Shown here: positions 51,505 to 59,378 of the stretch, one piece after another
How the letters are laid out: each line of letters starts with the position of its first letter
Numbering within the stretch: position 1 is the stretch's first letter
Assembly (NCBI GenBank): GCA_038040445.1
Contig: JBBPIG010000018.1
Coordinates: forward strand, 62,001-126,000
Direction of reading: 5' to 3'
Length of the DNA stretch: 64,000 nt
From: Acidobacteriota bacterium
GTDB taxonomy: Bacteria; Acidobacteriota; Blastocatellia; UBA7656
Translations under genes and position numbers: made by a program
Notes under the pieces: model-generated
Databases searched by the model: none
Told to the model about the DNA's origin: nothing
Seen by the model: the letters and a program-made list of their open reading frames with translations, nothing else

Positions 51505-52260
51505 ATGAAGATCACCGCCACGGTTATCACGCTTAACGAAGAGCACAACATAGCGGACGCGCTCGAAACGCTTTCGTGGGCAGACGAGATCATCGTCGTA
51601 GATTCGGAGAGCACCGATCGTACGGTTGAAATCGCCAGGCGGTTCACCGATCGAGTGTTTGTCAAATCATGGCCCGGTTACTCGGCGCAAAAGAATTTCG
51701 CCGCCGAGCAGGCAAGCAACGATTGGATCTTGAGCCTGGACGCTGACGAGCGTGTTTCGAAAGAACTGGCCGGCGAGATACGACAGCTCAAGAGCGGCGC
51801 CGAACCTGAGGCGGCGGTTTTCCGAATACCTCGACGCACGTTTTATCTCGGTCGCTGGATAAAGCATTCCGGCTGGCGTCCCGATTACAAGCTGCGGCTC
51901 TACCATCGCAGGCGGGCTCGCTGGCGAGGCGACTATGTACACGAGACTCTGGAGGCTGATGGAACGGTGGAAACATTGCGCGGCGACTTGCTTCACTACA
52001 CCGTTCGCAACGCATCCGAGCATCAGCTAAGGATGGACCGCTACACGACCCTTGCCGCGGAGCAAAGTTACTCGCAAGGCAAGCGTGCGTCGTTGGTCTC
52101 GCTACTTGTTTCGCCGGTCGCTGTGTTCCTTCGCTCGTACATACTCAAGCTTGGCTTGCTGGACGGCGTGCCGGGTTTCGCGATTGCGCGCTTCGCGGCC
52201 CACTACGAGTTTCTAAAGAATCTGAAATTGTGGGAGATGAGAATGAAACGTGATGCGTGA
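51505..52260 (+). CDS. GT2 glycosyltransferase (WaaE/KdtX-like)
   Basis: 251-residue family 2 transferase. It begins KITATVITLNEEHNIADAL, with IIVVDSESTDRT and the D-x-D-like LSLDADERVS metal site (about residues 73-82). RPDYKLRLYHRR and GDYVHETLE are typical of the LPS core glucosyltransferase group. The last residues, MKRDA, are encoded by the heptamer repeat that begins at 52246, so the original C-terminus may have been altered by repeat insertion. It converges with a GT4 gene; both probably serve envelope polysaccharide synthesis. Confidence 0.9.
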   Translation: MKITATVITLNEEHNIADALETLSWADEIIVVDSESTDRTVEIARRFTDRVFVKSWPGYSAQKNFAAEQASNDWILSLDADERVSKELAGEIRQLKSGAEPEAAVFRIPRRTFYLGRWIKHSGWRPDYKLRLYHRRRARWRGDYVHETLEADGTVETLRGDLLHYTVRNASEHQLRMDRYTTLAAEQSYSQGKRASLVSLLVSPVAVFLRSYILKLGLLDGVPGFAIARFAAHYEFLKNLKLWEMRMKRDA

Positions 52261-52356
52261 TCCGTGATGCGTGATACGTGATGCGTGCTGCGTGATCGGC
52301 CAAGTGACAGCACCTTGCCCTTCACGCATCACGGATCACGCTTCACCCATCACGCT
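52246..52356. repeat. Heptamer (GTGATGC) repeat hairpin, family E copy 2
   Basis: Tandem GTGATGC-like units (52246-52297) face inverted units (52321-52356). The arms reach into the 3' ends of both convergent glycosyltransferase genes, supplying the final codons KRDA of one and KRDG of the other. It probably works as a bidirectional terminator. Confidence 0.82.
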
Positions 52357-53458
52357 TCCCTTCCCCGATCACTTCGCTGTAGAGCGCCTCGATTTGATCG
52401 ATGATCTGCTCGCGGCCGAAGCGCGCGTAAACATCCCGCTGCCCCTGAACCGACAACCGCTCGCGAAGCGGCGCGTCCGAAACCAACCACAGCAGCTTGT
52501 CCGTGAGCGCATGAACGTCGCGCGGCGGAAACAACAACCCGGTCACGTTGTCCTTGACGATTCCGGCGATGCCTCCGACATTCGAAGCGAGCACGGCACG
52601 TCGCGCGGCCATAGCTTCGATGGTCACCAGCGAGAAGCCTTCGTCCCAAGACGGAACGACAACCACATCGACCGCTGCAAGCAGCTCGGGGATGTGCCGG
52701 ACTTGACCCGTGAATCGAACCTTCTCGCCAACACCGAGTGAAGCAGCCAGCCGGTTCAGGTGAGCGGTGAACGGGCACTCCTCTTCGTGCTCTTCTCCGA
52801 CGATCAGGAACTCCACATCCGCGCGCATTCGCGCTACCGTGGCCGCCGCGCGAATGAACTCCTCCTGGCCTTTCGCGGGCGTCACCTGACCTATACAGGC
52901 GACGGCTATGTTAGCTCGCAGGCGGAACATCGCTCTGGCGGCATCGCGTTCGATTGGTTTGAAGCGCTCTGGATCAATCCAGTTCGGCAGGGTGCGCACC
53001 CGCTCATCGGGAAGCCCGAGGCGCTCAATTACCGACTCGCGCACGCTGTCTGATACCGCAATCACCGCCGCCACGTCGCGCAGCATCCATCGATAAAGCG
53101 CGTGGCGCTTCAGCGGCAGGTAATGATGCCGAGTCAAGATGAGCTTGACTCCGTTTGTTTGTCGGCACGCGAGCGCCGCCACCAGGTAGTCGCGTCCCAT
53201 GTGTGCGTGAACGATTTCGATCCCGTGCGCGTCTACAAGCTCGGTGATCGCGCGCGCCGACTGAAGGTCGAGAGAGTGTCGAAGCGGCATCTCGTGCCAC
53301 GAGGCAATCACCCCCGCAAGCGGGCCGCGCAGCGGACTCTCAGGTCTGACCGCGAGATAGATCGCGTGCCCTCGACTGGCCAACGCGCGCACGAGGTCGG
53401 CGACGTGAACCTCTCCGCCGCCCATCTCGCTCGCCGAGCAAACCTGGAGGATCTTCAT
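52343..53458 (-). CDS. GT4 family glycosyltransferase
   Basis: 371-residue GT-B transferase. The N-terminal glycine-rich loop SASEMGGGEVHVADLVRALA and IEIVHAHMGRDY precede a C-terminal domain. That domain has IGQVTPAKGQEEFIRAAATV, VRFTGQVRHIPELLAAVDVV and PSWDEGFSLVTIEAMAARRA, with the E-x7-E motif of GT4 enzymes, and DKLLWLVSD near the end. Donor and acceptor are unknown. The last residues come from the family E repeat. It lies opposite the GT2 gene, suggesting a shared envelope-glycan task. Confidence 0.92.
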   Translation of the reverse strand: MKILQVCSASEMGGGEVHVADLVRALASRGHAIYLAVRPESPLRGPLAGVIASWHEMPLRHSLDLQSARAITELVDAHGIEIVHAHMGRDYLVAALACRQTNGVKLILTRHHYLPLKRHALYRWMLRDVAAVIAVSDSVRESVIERLGLPDERVRTLPNWIDPERFKPIERDAARAMFRLRANIAVACIGQVTPAKGQEEFIRAAATVARMRADVEFLIVGEEHEEECPFTAHLNRLAASLGVGEKVRFTGQVRHIPELLAAVDVVVVPSWDEGFSLVTIEAMAARRAVLASNVGGIAGIVKDNVTGLLFPPRDVHALTDKLLWLVSDAPLRERLSVQGQRDVYARFGREQIIDQIEALYSEVIGEGKRDG

Positions 53459-53570
53459 GGGAGTTCCTCGAACGCGCAGGCGAACCGTTGCGCACCACGT
53501 GAATTGCTATCGATCGAGTTGCGAAGCTGGTGCAATGGCCAAGCTTGACAATAGTGCGCGGCCCTAATTT

Positions 53571-53619
53571 AATCCAGATGATCCGTTGGATCAATCCAGA
53601 TGATCCGTTGGATCAATCC
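53571..53619. repeat. 22-bp tandem repeat upstream of pilD
   Basis: Two identical copies of AATCCAGATGATCCGTTGGATC (written here in parts: AATCCAGAT plus GATCCGTTGGATC) at 53571-53592 and 53593-53614, plus a 5-bp third start. Each copy contains the inverted pair GATCC/GGATC. It lies between divergent genes, about 100 bp before the prepilin peptidase start. It could be a regulator site or simple slippage. Confidence 0.7.
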
Positions 53620-53721
53620 ACCGCTCGCCAAAGTTCGCACAGACTTCGCTGAGTTGATGAGAAAGCGAAACCGCGCAACGCGTAGTCGGCGATTCGTTCT
53701 CGGCGAGCAAGAAAGGTGCTG

Positions 53722-54585
53722 ATGGAATATCTTCCGCCTTACTCAATAGGCGCTGTTGTTTTCATTTTTGGCCTGCTGATCGGGAGCTTTCTCAATGTCG
53801 TCATCTATCGGCTGCCGCTGGGCGAATCCATCGTCTTTCCGGATTCGCATTGTCCCTCCTGTAACGCTGAGATCAAGTGGTATGACAACGTTCCTGTCGT
53901 CAGCTACGCGCTTCTACTTCAAGGACGTTGCCGAAACTGCCGTGCACGAATCTCGCCGATTTATCCCGCGGTGGAATTGTTAGTCGGGTGCCTTTATCTT
54001 TTCCTTTTCATAATCCACCGAGATCAAATCAACACTGCGCCGTGGCTGCCCCTGGTCGTCGACGTCGTTTTCGTTTCGTTGATCGTCCCGCTGGTGTTCA
54101 TCGATTTGCGCCACAAGCTTCTGCCAAACGCGATCACCTATCCCGGGCTGGTGCTGCTCCTGGTGTTGCGTGCCATTGCTCCGGACCCCTGGATACTATC
54201 TCACGCGCCCAAGCTTTTCGGGCTCGAGAGCGCGCCGGTCTGGGCGCAGTCATTGTTCGGGTCTGTGCTGGGCGCGGTTGTCGGCGGGGGGAGCTTGTGG
54301 CTGGTGCGGGAGGCATATTATCGCTTGAGGCACGTCGAAGGAATGGGGCTGGGCGACGTGAAGATGATGCTGATGGTTGGAGCTTTTCTTGGTTGGCAGC
54401 TCACGTTGTTGACGATCTTCCTGGGATCGCTGATTGGATCACTGGTCGGCGTGCTGCTGATCCTGCTTCGCGGTGGTACTATGAAAATGCAAATCCCGTT
54501 TGGGGTCTTTCTTGGTCCGGCTGCAATAATATCTTTGTTTGTTGGGCAACAGTTGATCGTGTGGTACGTGGGGATGTATCGGTAG
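53722..54585 (+). CDS. pilD: Prepilin peptidase (type IV leader peptidase, A24)
   Basis: 287-residue inner-membrane aspartic peptidase. The N-terminal cytoplasmic domain has SFLNVVIYRLPLGESIVFP and the zinc-site pairs CPSC (residues about 48-51) and CRNC (about 72-75). The two catalytic aspartates lie in FIDLRHKLLPN and in MGLGDVKMMLM (GxGD). About seven hydrophobic helices are visible. The presence of both Cys pairs indicates the form with N-methylation activity. It processes type IV pilins or type II secretion pseudopilins; none are encoded here. The symbol follows the usual name of this family. Confidence 0.94.
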   Translation: MEYLPPYSIGAVVFIFGLLIGSFLNVVIYRLPLGESIVFPDSHCPSCNAEIKWYDNVPVVSYALLLQGRCRNCRARISPIYPAVELLVGCLYLFLFIIHRDQINTAPWLPLVVDVVFVSLIVPLVFIDLRHKLLPNAITYPGLVLLLVLRAIAPDPWILSHAPKLFGLESAPVWAQSLFGSVLGAVVGGGSLWLVREAYYRLRHVEGMGLGDVKMMLMVGAFLGWQLTLLTIFLGSLIGSLVGVLLILLRGGTMKMQIPFGVFLGPAAIISLFVGQQLIVWYVGMYR

Positions 54586-54669
54586 TTCCCAGTCTTGAGA
54601 CGCACGCGATCTCAGATAACGGCTCGGAAGCCGACGGGCGAGCGAACTCTCGCCCTCGAGGGTAAAGAG

Positions 54670-56370
54670 ATGAAAAGGCGAAGTTGGGCGGCAACTTTGA
54701 TTCTCCTGTTCGTCGCATCGGCGCCGATTACTCCGCGCGCTGCTTCGCGGGAACCTGTCCGCGCTCGACGCGGCATGGTCGCGTCCACCAGCGAGATCGC
54801 TTCGCGGGTTGGGGTCGAGATAATGCAGCGCGGCGGAAACGCGATCGACGCGGCGGTGGCAGTCGGGCTCGCGCTCGCAGTGACCTGGCCGAGTGCCGGC
54901 AACATTGGGGGAGGCGGCTTCATGATGATTCGCCGCGCTAACGGCAATACCGAAATCATTGACTATCGTGAGCGCGCGCCGCTCGCCGCCTCGCGAGATA
55001 TGTATCTCGACAAGAACGGCGGCGTGATCAAGGGCGCATCGACCGTAGGCTACAAGGCGGTGGGCGTGCCGGGAACAGTTGCCGGCCTGTCGCTGGCGCT
55101 CGAGCGTCACGGCAAACTGAAATGGGCTGAGGTCATTGAACCCGCGCGCAAGCTGGCAACCGAAGGATTCACCGTCAGCTATCACCTCTCTCGAAGCTTG
55201 CAAGGTGCGGAGAGCAAGAAGCTTCTCACTCAATTCCCCGACAGTAACAGGATCTTTCTGCGCGATGGCCGGTTCTATGACGAAGGCGAGCGGCTCCTTC
55301 AGCCTGAACTGGGCGCGACTCTTGCTCGATTGAAAGACAAGGGACCGCGCGAGTTCTACGAAGGAAAGACCGCGCAGATGATCGCCGGCGACATGAAAGC
55401 TAACGGCGGGCTGATAACCGAAAAGGACCTGAAGCAATACGAGCCGACTATTCGCAAGCCGCTCAAGGGAACGTATCGCGGCTACGAGATCGTCACGATG
55501 CCGCCGCCGTCTTCGGGTGGCGCGGCGTTGCTCGAGATGTTGAACATTCTCGAACACTACAACCTCGCCGAACTTGGACCCGGCTCATCGGACACGATTC
55601 ATCTGCTAGTAGAATCTCAGCGTCGCGCGTTCGCCGATCGCGCTGAGTTTATGGGCGATGCTGACTTCGTCAAAGTGCCGGTCGAGGGATTGATCTCAAA
55701 GAAGTACGCAGATGATCTCGCGAAGACGATCGACTCGGAGCGCGCGACGCCAAGCGACAAAGTCCGAGCCGGGAAGCCTGAGTCAACCCAGACGACACAT
55801 TTCACGATCATCGACGAAGAAGGCAATGTCGTCAGCAACACCTACACACTCAACGGCGGCTACGGCTCGGGGGTGACGGTGCGCGGAACCGGAATGCTGC
55901 TCAACAACGAGATGGACGACTTCACCTCGAAGCCCGGCGTTCCCAACGCGTATGGCTTGCTTCAGAGTGAAAACAACGCCATCGCGCCGCGTAAACGTCC
56001 GCTCTCGGCTATGACTCCGACGATCGTGTTGAAAGATAACAAGGTATGGTTCGCGATCGGCAGCCCGGGCGGTCCGACGATCATCAACACCGTTCTGCAA
56101 GTGATTGTGAATGTCGTAGACTTCGGCATGAGCATTCAGCAGGCGATCGACACTCCGCGCTTTCATCATCAATGGATGCCGGACCGGATAGAGTTCGAGC
56201 CGCTCGGCATCAACCGCGACACTCGAATGGCGCTTGAAAGGAAGGGGCACGTCTTTGCTGAGAAGGCTCGAAACATGGGCGACGCTGAAGGCGTGATGAT
56301 CGACCCGAAAACCGGGATGCGATTGGGAGCTTCTGATCCGAGGTCAGGTGGAGTTCCGGTTGGGTATTAG
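54670..56370 (+). CDS. ggt: Gamma-glutamyltranspeptidase
   Basis: 566 residues from ATG 54670 (leader GAGGGTAAAGAG). Signal peptide about residues 1-25. The autoprocessing site is in STQTTHFTIIDEEGNVV, where the first Thr of TTHF becomes the catalytic N-terminal nucleophile. GTGMLLNNEMDDFTSKPG and PLSAMTPTIVLKDNKVWFAI, then GSPGGPTIINTVLQVI complete the small-subunit active site. The large subunit begins ARRGMVASTSEIASRVGVEI with GNAIDAAVAVG. It is periplasmic, cleaving glutathione and gamma-glutamyl peptides. Confidence 0.96.
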   Translation: MKRRSWAATLILLFVASAPITPRAASREPVRARRGMVASTSEIASRVGVEIMQRGGNAIDAAVAVGLALAVTWPSAGNIGGGGFMMIRRANGNTEIIDYRERAPLAASRDMYLDKNGGVIKGASTVGYKAVGVPGTVAGLSLALERHGKLKWAEVIEPARKLATEGFTVSYHLSRSLQGAESKKLLTQFPDSNRIFLRDGRFYDEGERLLQPELGATLARLKDKGPREFYEGKTAQMIAGDMKANGGLITEKDLKQYEPTIRKPLKGTYRGYEIVTMPPPSSGGAALLEMLNILEHYNLAELGPGSSDTIHLLVESQRRAFADRAEFMGDADFVKVPVEGLISKKYADDLAKTIDSERATPSDKVRAGKPESTQTTHFTIIDEEGNVVSNTYTLNGGYGSGVTVRGTGMLLNNEMDDFTSKPGVPNAYGLLQSENNAIAPRKRPLSAMTPTIVLKDNKVWFAIGSPGGPTIINTVLQVIVNVVDFGMSIQQAIDTPRFHHQWMPDRIEFEPLGINRDTRMALERKGHVFAEKARNMGDAEGVMIDPKTGMRLGASDPRSGGVPVGY

Positions 56371-56418
56371 GCCTGTAAAGCCTTGCTCTGATATACGAAT
56401 GTTCGTATAGTAGGCGAG

Positions 56419-56739
56419 ATGAAGCTGGCGTGTTTCGTTGGTACGGCGCGCGAGGATTTGGCAGCCTTCCCCGAGTCCGCACGTCGACGCGCCGGTTACG
56501 AATTGTTCATGGTACAAGTGGGCCGCGAGCCCGCAGACTTCAAGCCCATGCCGAGCGTGGGGCCGGGCGCCTATGAGATTCGCGTGCGCGACGAAGCCGG
56601 CACGTTTCGCGTGATCTACGTGGCGAAGTTCGAGCATGCGGTTTACGTGCTACATGCCTTTCAGAAGAAAACACGGAAGACCTCACAGGCAGACATCGAA
56701 CTGGCGGCGAGGCGTTACAAGCTGATCGGAGAGGGATAA
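56419..56739 (+). CDS. higB: HigB-like (Gp49-type) toxin
   Basis: 106-residue RelE-fold toxin of the phage-derived Gp49/HigB group. Recognised by FVGTAREDLAAFPESARRRA near the N-terminus, the GPGAYEIRVRDEAGTFRVIY strand pair and VYVLHAFQKKTRKTSQADIE near the C-terminus. Its stop overlaps the start of the antitoxin (TAATG at 56737-56741), with toxin before antitoxin as in HigBA. Expected to cut ribosome-bound mRNA. Confidence 0.9.
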   Translation: MKLACFVGTAREDLAAFPESARRRAGYELFMVQVGREPADFKPMPSVGPGAYEIRVRDEAGTFRVIYVAKFEHAVYVLHAFQKKTRKTSQADIELAARRYKLIGEG

Positions 56740-57032
56740 TGAAGAAACCCAACAAGCGCATCACACGGGGCAGCGGCAATGTGTTTCTAGATCTGGGCTT
56801 TCCGCCGCACGAGGCGGTCGTCATGCTGCTGCGCTGTGAACTGGCCGAGGCGCTACGGAAATGGATAGCCCGCGAGGGTTTGACGCAAGCGCAGGCGGCC
56901 ACGCGTCTAGGCGTGGTACAACCGCGCATCTCCGAGATCGCACGCAACAAGGTGGACAAGCTCTCGCTCGACTACCTGGTGGGCTTGTGCACGAAGGCCG
57001 GCGTGTCGGTCGCAGTGAGATTAGCAGCGTAA
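56739..57032 (+). CDS. higA: HigA-like XRE antitoxin
   Basis: 97-residue antitoxin with a Cro/C1-type helix-turn-helix: LAEALRKWIAREGLTQAQAA then TRLGVVQPRISEIARNKVDK. The N-terminal 30 residues (SGNVFLDLGFPPHEAVVMLL) are a conserved feature of the HigA partners of Gp49-type toxins. It is expected to bind and silence its own operon together with the toxin. A 12-bp inverted repeat follows downstream (57052-57063 with 57155-57166). Confidence 0.92.
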   Translation: MKKPNKRITRGSGNVFLDLGFPPHEAVVMLLRCELAEALRKWIAREGLTQAQAATRLGVVQPRISEIARNKVDKLSLDYLVGLCTKAGVSVAVRLAA

Positions 57033-57051
57033 GCCCCTGGCCGAACCTGTC

Positions 57052-57166
57052 GCTCCGGTTTCAGAAACCGCGGCTTGGCAAAATTCTCATAGAGACCACC
57101 TGCAAGGATGCGGCGGTTCGCTCGCCGCAAATCAAGCAGCATGACGGAAACGCCTGAAACCGGAGA
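57052..57166. repeat. Inverted repeat after HigA
   Basis: 12-bp perfect arms CTCCGGTTTCAG (57052-57063) and its inverse (57155-57166), separated by about 90 bp. Could end the higBA transcript or be a small non-coding element. Nothing else was recognised in this gap. Confidence 0.55.
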
Positions 57167-57196
57167 AGTGACGGCGCTTTAGGTTGTAAAGTTTAA

Positions 57197-58123
57197 ATGG
57201 ACTTCTGGTTACTAAATGACCTCGACTTGAGCGATCCGCTCAATATGGAAATTTGGAGTCACTCCGTAGCCGAACAGGAGAAGATTCAGCCCTACCGAAG
57301 TGATTGGCAAATTGGCGAGATCGGCGCGCAACAGGCTATGCGGTTTCCGTTTAAGCTCCCGTGGGTTCCTGACCCAGTAGGGCTCGACTGGGATAAGGAG
57401 GATGCCGTGCTGATAGTTGGATCTGCTTACGGCCCCTTCATTGGAGGCGACGGTCGGAAGCATGAAATTCCGCCCCACTCATACGCTTGTGAGACCTGCG
57501 AAGAGTTTGGCAGAGTTTTCTTTGAGAAGGTCATTCGATCGCGGCCTTACTATAGCCGAATTAGCGAACTTGCCTCTGGAGTTATTAAGACTTGCCGGTT
57601 GATAGCGCTCTTTGATCTATGCCGCGTAGCTTTCGTTCGACGGGCTCCGGAACATGATAAGGGCGGCGATGGCATAGCCAATTGCGCCCCGGAGCTTTTT
57701 ACACGATATGTCGAATCATCGAAATCGAACGAATGGCTCTGGCGGCGCGTGATCGCGAGCGAGGCGAGAACCATTCTAGCGCTTGGCACTGTTGCTGAGC
57801 ATGGCGTTTTGCGTCTCTTCGCTCGCAATCTTCAGGATGCCGTGATCAGGGACTCAGTTGAATCCACGATCATCTTTGAGCGCAAAGGTCTTGATCATAG
57901 GTGGCCAGCCCGTTACGCCAACAGACATCGGATGCTAAAAACTCGAAAGGTAATGTCGCCAATTCCATTCTGGAAGATCGATGGCCGAACGGCGGCTGGA
58001 TTCCATCGGACATGGAATGTAGCTGTGGTGCCTCATCCAACTGGCGCACGCGGGGATTTCGGCTCCTATCCGATAGAAGCGTTGCGGGAAGCCTACAAGC
58101 GCCGATACGAATCTAATGTGTAG
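57197..58123 (+). CDS. Protein of unknown function, possibly uracil-DNA-glycosylase fold
   Basis: 308-residue cytosolic protein between two toxin-antitoxin loci. Three segments have the order and spacing of uracil-DNA-glycosylase-like proteins: DAVLIVGSAYGPFIGG near residue 74 (the glycine-rich first motif), TILALGTVAEHGVLRLF near residue 194 (helix start), and VVPHPTGARGDFGSYP near residue 280 (the H-P-[ST] motif). Cys pairs (YACETCEEF and CRLIALFDLCR) could bind a metal or cluster but are not in the pattern of Fe-S glycosylases. The assignment is weak and made by eye. The location in an accessory island makes a DNA-damage or defence role possible. Confidence 0.4.
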   Translation: MDFWLLNDLDLSDPLNMEIWSHSVAEQEKIQPYRSDWQIGEIGAQQAMRFPFKLPWVPDPVGLDWDKEDAVLIVGSAYGPFIGGDGRKHEIPPHSYACETCEEFGRVFFEKVIRSRPYYSRISELASGVIKTCRLIALFDLCRVAFVRRAPEHDKGGDGIANCAPELFTRYVESSKSNEWLWRRVIASEARTILALGTVAEHGVLRLFARNLQDAVIRDSVESTIIFERKGLDHRWPARYANRHRMLKTRKVMSPIPFWKIDGRTAAGFHRTWNVAVVPHPTGARGDFGSYPIEALREAYKRRYESNV

Positions 58124-58466
58124 CTCCACCTACTCCACCTAACGAATACGCCCATACGGCCGCAGATCCCTTTGACGCATTAACACCTGATTTTCAGCGT
58201 TCCAGTTCCAAGCCGCGGCCCGGTTGACGCAAGAACCTTTAACGCGGCGCGAAGCATGAGGCTTGCCTAGGAACTTTGGAACAAGTAATAATCTGCCGGT
58301 CGGGAAGTTCCTGGAACTATTAAGGAATAAGGACATGAAGATAGAGCGTCCCCATCGTGAGATCGTGGATAGAGAGACCGCCTTGGAACGGATGAAGTCG
58401 TTGCCGAAGCGCAGGCAGAAACTGATTGCCGCTATTAGACGACAGGCGCGCACACGGAGCAGTCAA

Positions 58467-58673
58467 ATGAACTTCATTGTCGAGTTGGAACAAGAAGAAG
58501 ACGGACGCTGGATTGCTGAGGTCGCCGATATTCCAGGCGCTTTCGCTTATGGTCAATCACAACAGCAAGCCTTGGCCAAGGTCGAGGCGCTGGCGTTGCG
58601 CGCTATCGCTGACAGGCTCGAGCACGGAGAGATTGCCGCCGATCTCGTCAGCGTTACGTTTGCAGCAGGATGA
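58467..58673 (+). CDS. hicB: HicB-type antitoxin
   Basis: 68-residue HicB fold: MNFIVELEQEEDGRWIAEVA, DIPGAFAYGQSQQQALAKVE and ALALRAIADRLEHGE match the partial-RNase-H-like domain of short HicB proteins. A GGAG lies 8 bp before ATG 58467. The frame is open further up to ATG 58335, which would add a basic N-terminal helix (MKIERPHREIVDRETALERM onwards) also preceded by a plausible leader. This may be a fused second element. The toxin gene hicA, which should follow, is a remnant only. Confidence 0.85.
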   Translation: MNFIVELEQEEDGRWIAEVADIPGAFAYGQSQQQALAKVEALALRAIADRLEHGEIAADLVSVTFAAG

Positions 58674-58735
58674 GCCAATGGTCATCAACAAAAAGGTAGG
58701 CGGATCCTTGCTGCGCTTGCACGCTGTTATGTACA
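58670..58735 (+). pseudogene. hicA: hicA remnant
   Basis: The sequence after the hicB stop (ATGA overlap) reads MSQWSSTKR and then a stop. With a one-base shift it continues RILAALAR before similarity ends. MSQWSSTK-x-RR-x-LAAL-x-RIGW is the standard start of HicA toxins. The gene therefore carries a frameshift and has lost everything after about residue 18, including the catalytic His region. The antitoxin is solitary. Confidence 0.7.
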
Positions 58736-58776
58736 CAGCCTGCCGCCAGCGTCACGATGAGTATTAGAATAGTGTT

Positions 58777-59058
58777 GTGCAGATCCGCTACCACATCAAT
58801 CCAACGACCGGACTGCCGCACATTTACGACCACTTCGTTTCGGAGAATGAAGTTGAGGATATCCTCGGTCGACCGCTACAAGATATACGTGGACGTGATG
58901 ACTCTCGCATTGCGATCGGTCAGACTGGAGAGGGGCGATATCTGAAGGTGATCTACGTGCTTGATCCAATTCCAGACTCCGTTTTCGTCATAACCGCATA
59001 CGAGCTGGGTCCGAAGGCAAAGCGGGCAATCCGCCGTAAACGAAGGAAAAACCTATGA
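58777..59058 (+). CDS. DUF4258/BrnT-like toxin
   Basis: 93-residue protein starting at GTG 58777. The pattern IRYHINPTTGLPHIYDHFVS, VEDILGRP, GRDDSRIAIGQTGEGRYLKV and DSVFVITAYELGPKAKRAIR is that of small RelE-like/DUF4258 toxins, with a basic C-terminus. Its stop overlaps the next start by ATGA (59055-59058). It is expected to be an RNase toxin neutralised by the following gene. Confidence 0.78.
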   Translation: MQIRYHINPTTGLPHIYDHFVSENEVEDILGRPLQDIRGRDDSRIAIGQTGEGRYLKVIYVLDPIPDSVFVITAYELGPKAKRAIRRKRRKNL

Positions 59059-59339
59059 GTGCTGAAAAATATCCGCGCGGATGGAATGAGGCGCGAGTTC
59101 GTCGCGTGCTCGAATATTACGAATCGCAAAGTGATGAAGAAGCTGCGGCTGAAATTGAAACAGCTTTTGAAAGCACCACGATGGAAGTCCCCGTCGCTCT
59201 CGTACCGGAAGTACGTCGATTAATAGCAAAACGAAAGCGGGCACGCCCGACGAAGAAGCAAAACACCACGCTCCAGCCGCGGAGCCGCGCGCAACGTCGA
59301 TCCAAGACTCAAAGAAATTCTCGCGCGGCTCGCGGCTGA
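59055..59339 (+). CDS. Antitoxin of the DUF4258-type pair
   Basis: 94-residue protein. Residues 1-60 (YPRGWNEARVRRVLEYYESQ, an acidic helix, then MEVPVALVPEVRRLIAKR) match the small antitoxins that follow DUF4258-type toxins. Residues 61-94 are a serine/arginine/lysine-rich tail not usual in the family, perhaps from a shifted stop. It is coupled to the toxin by a 4-bp overlap and lies 39 bp before tyrS. Confidence 0.7.
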   Translation: MSAEKYPRGWNEARVRRVLEYYESQSDEEAAAEIETAFESTTMEVPVALVPEVRRLIAKRKRARPTKKQNTTLQPRSRAQRRSKTQRNSRAARG

Positions 59340-59378
59340 ACGTGAGGCCTCGGATCGTCTTCAGCACGGAGAGCCTGC

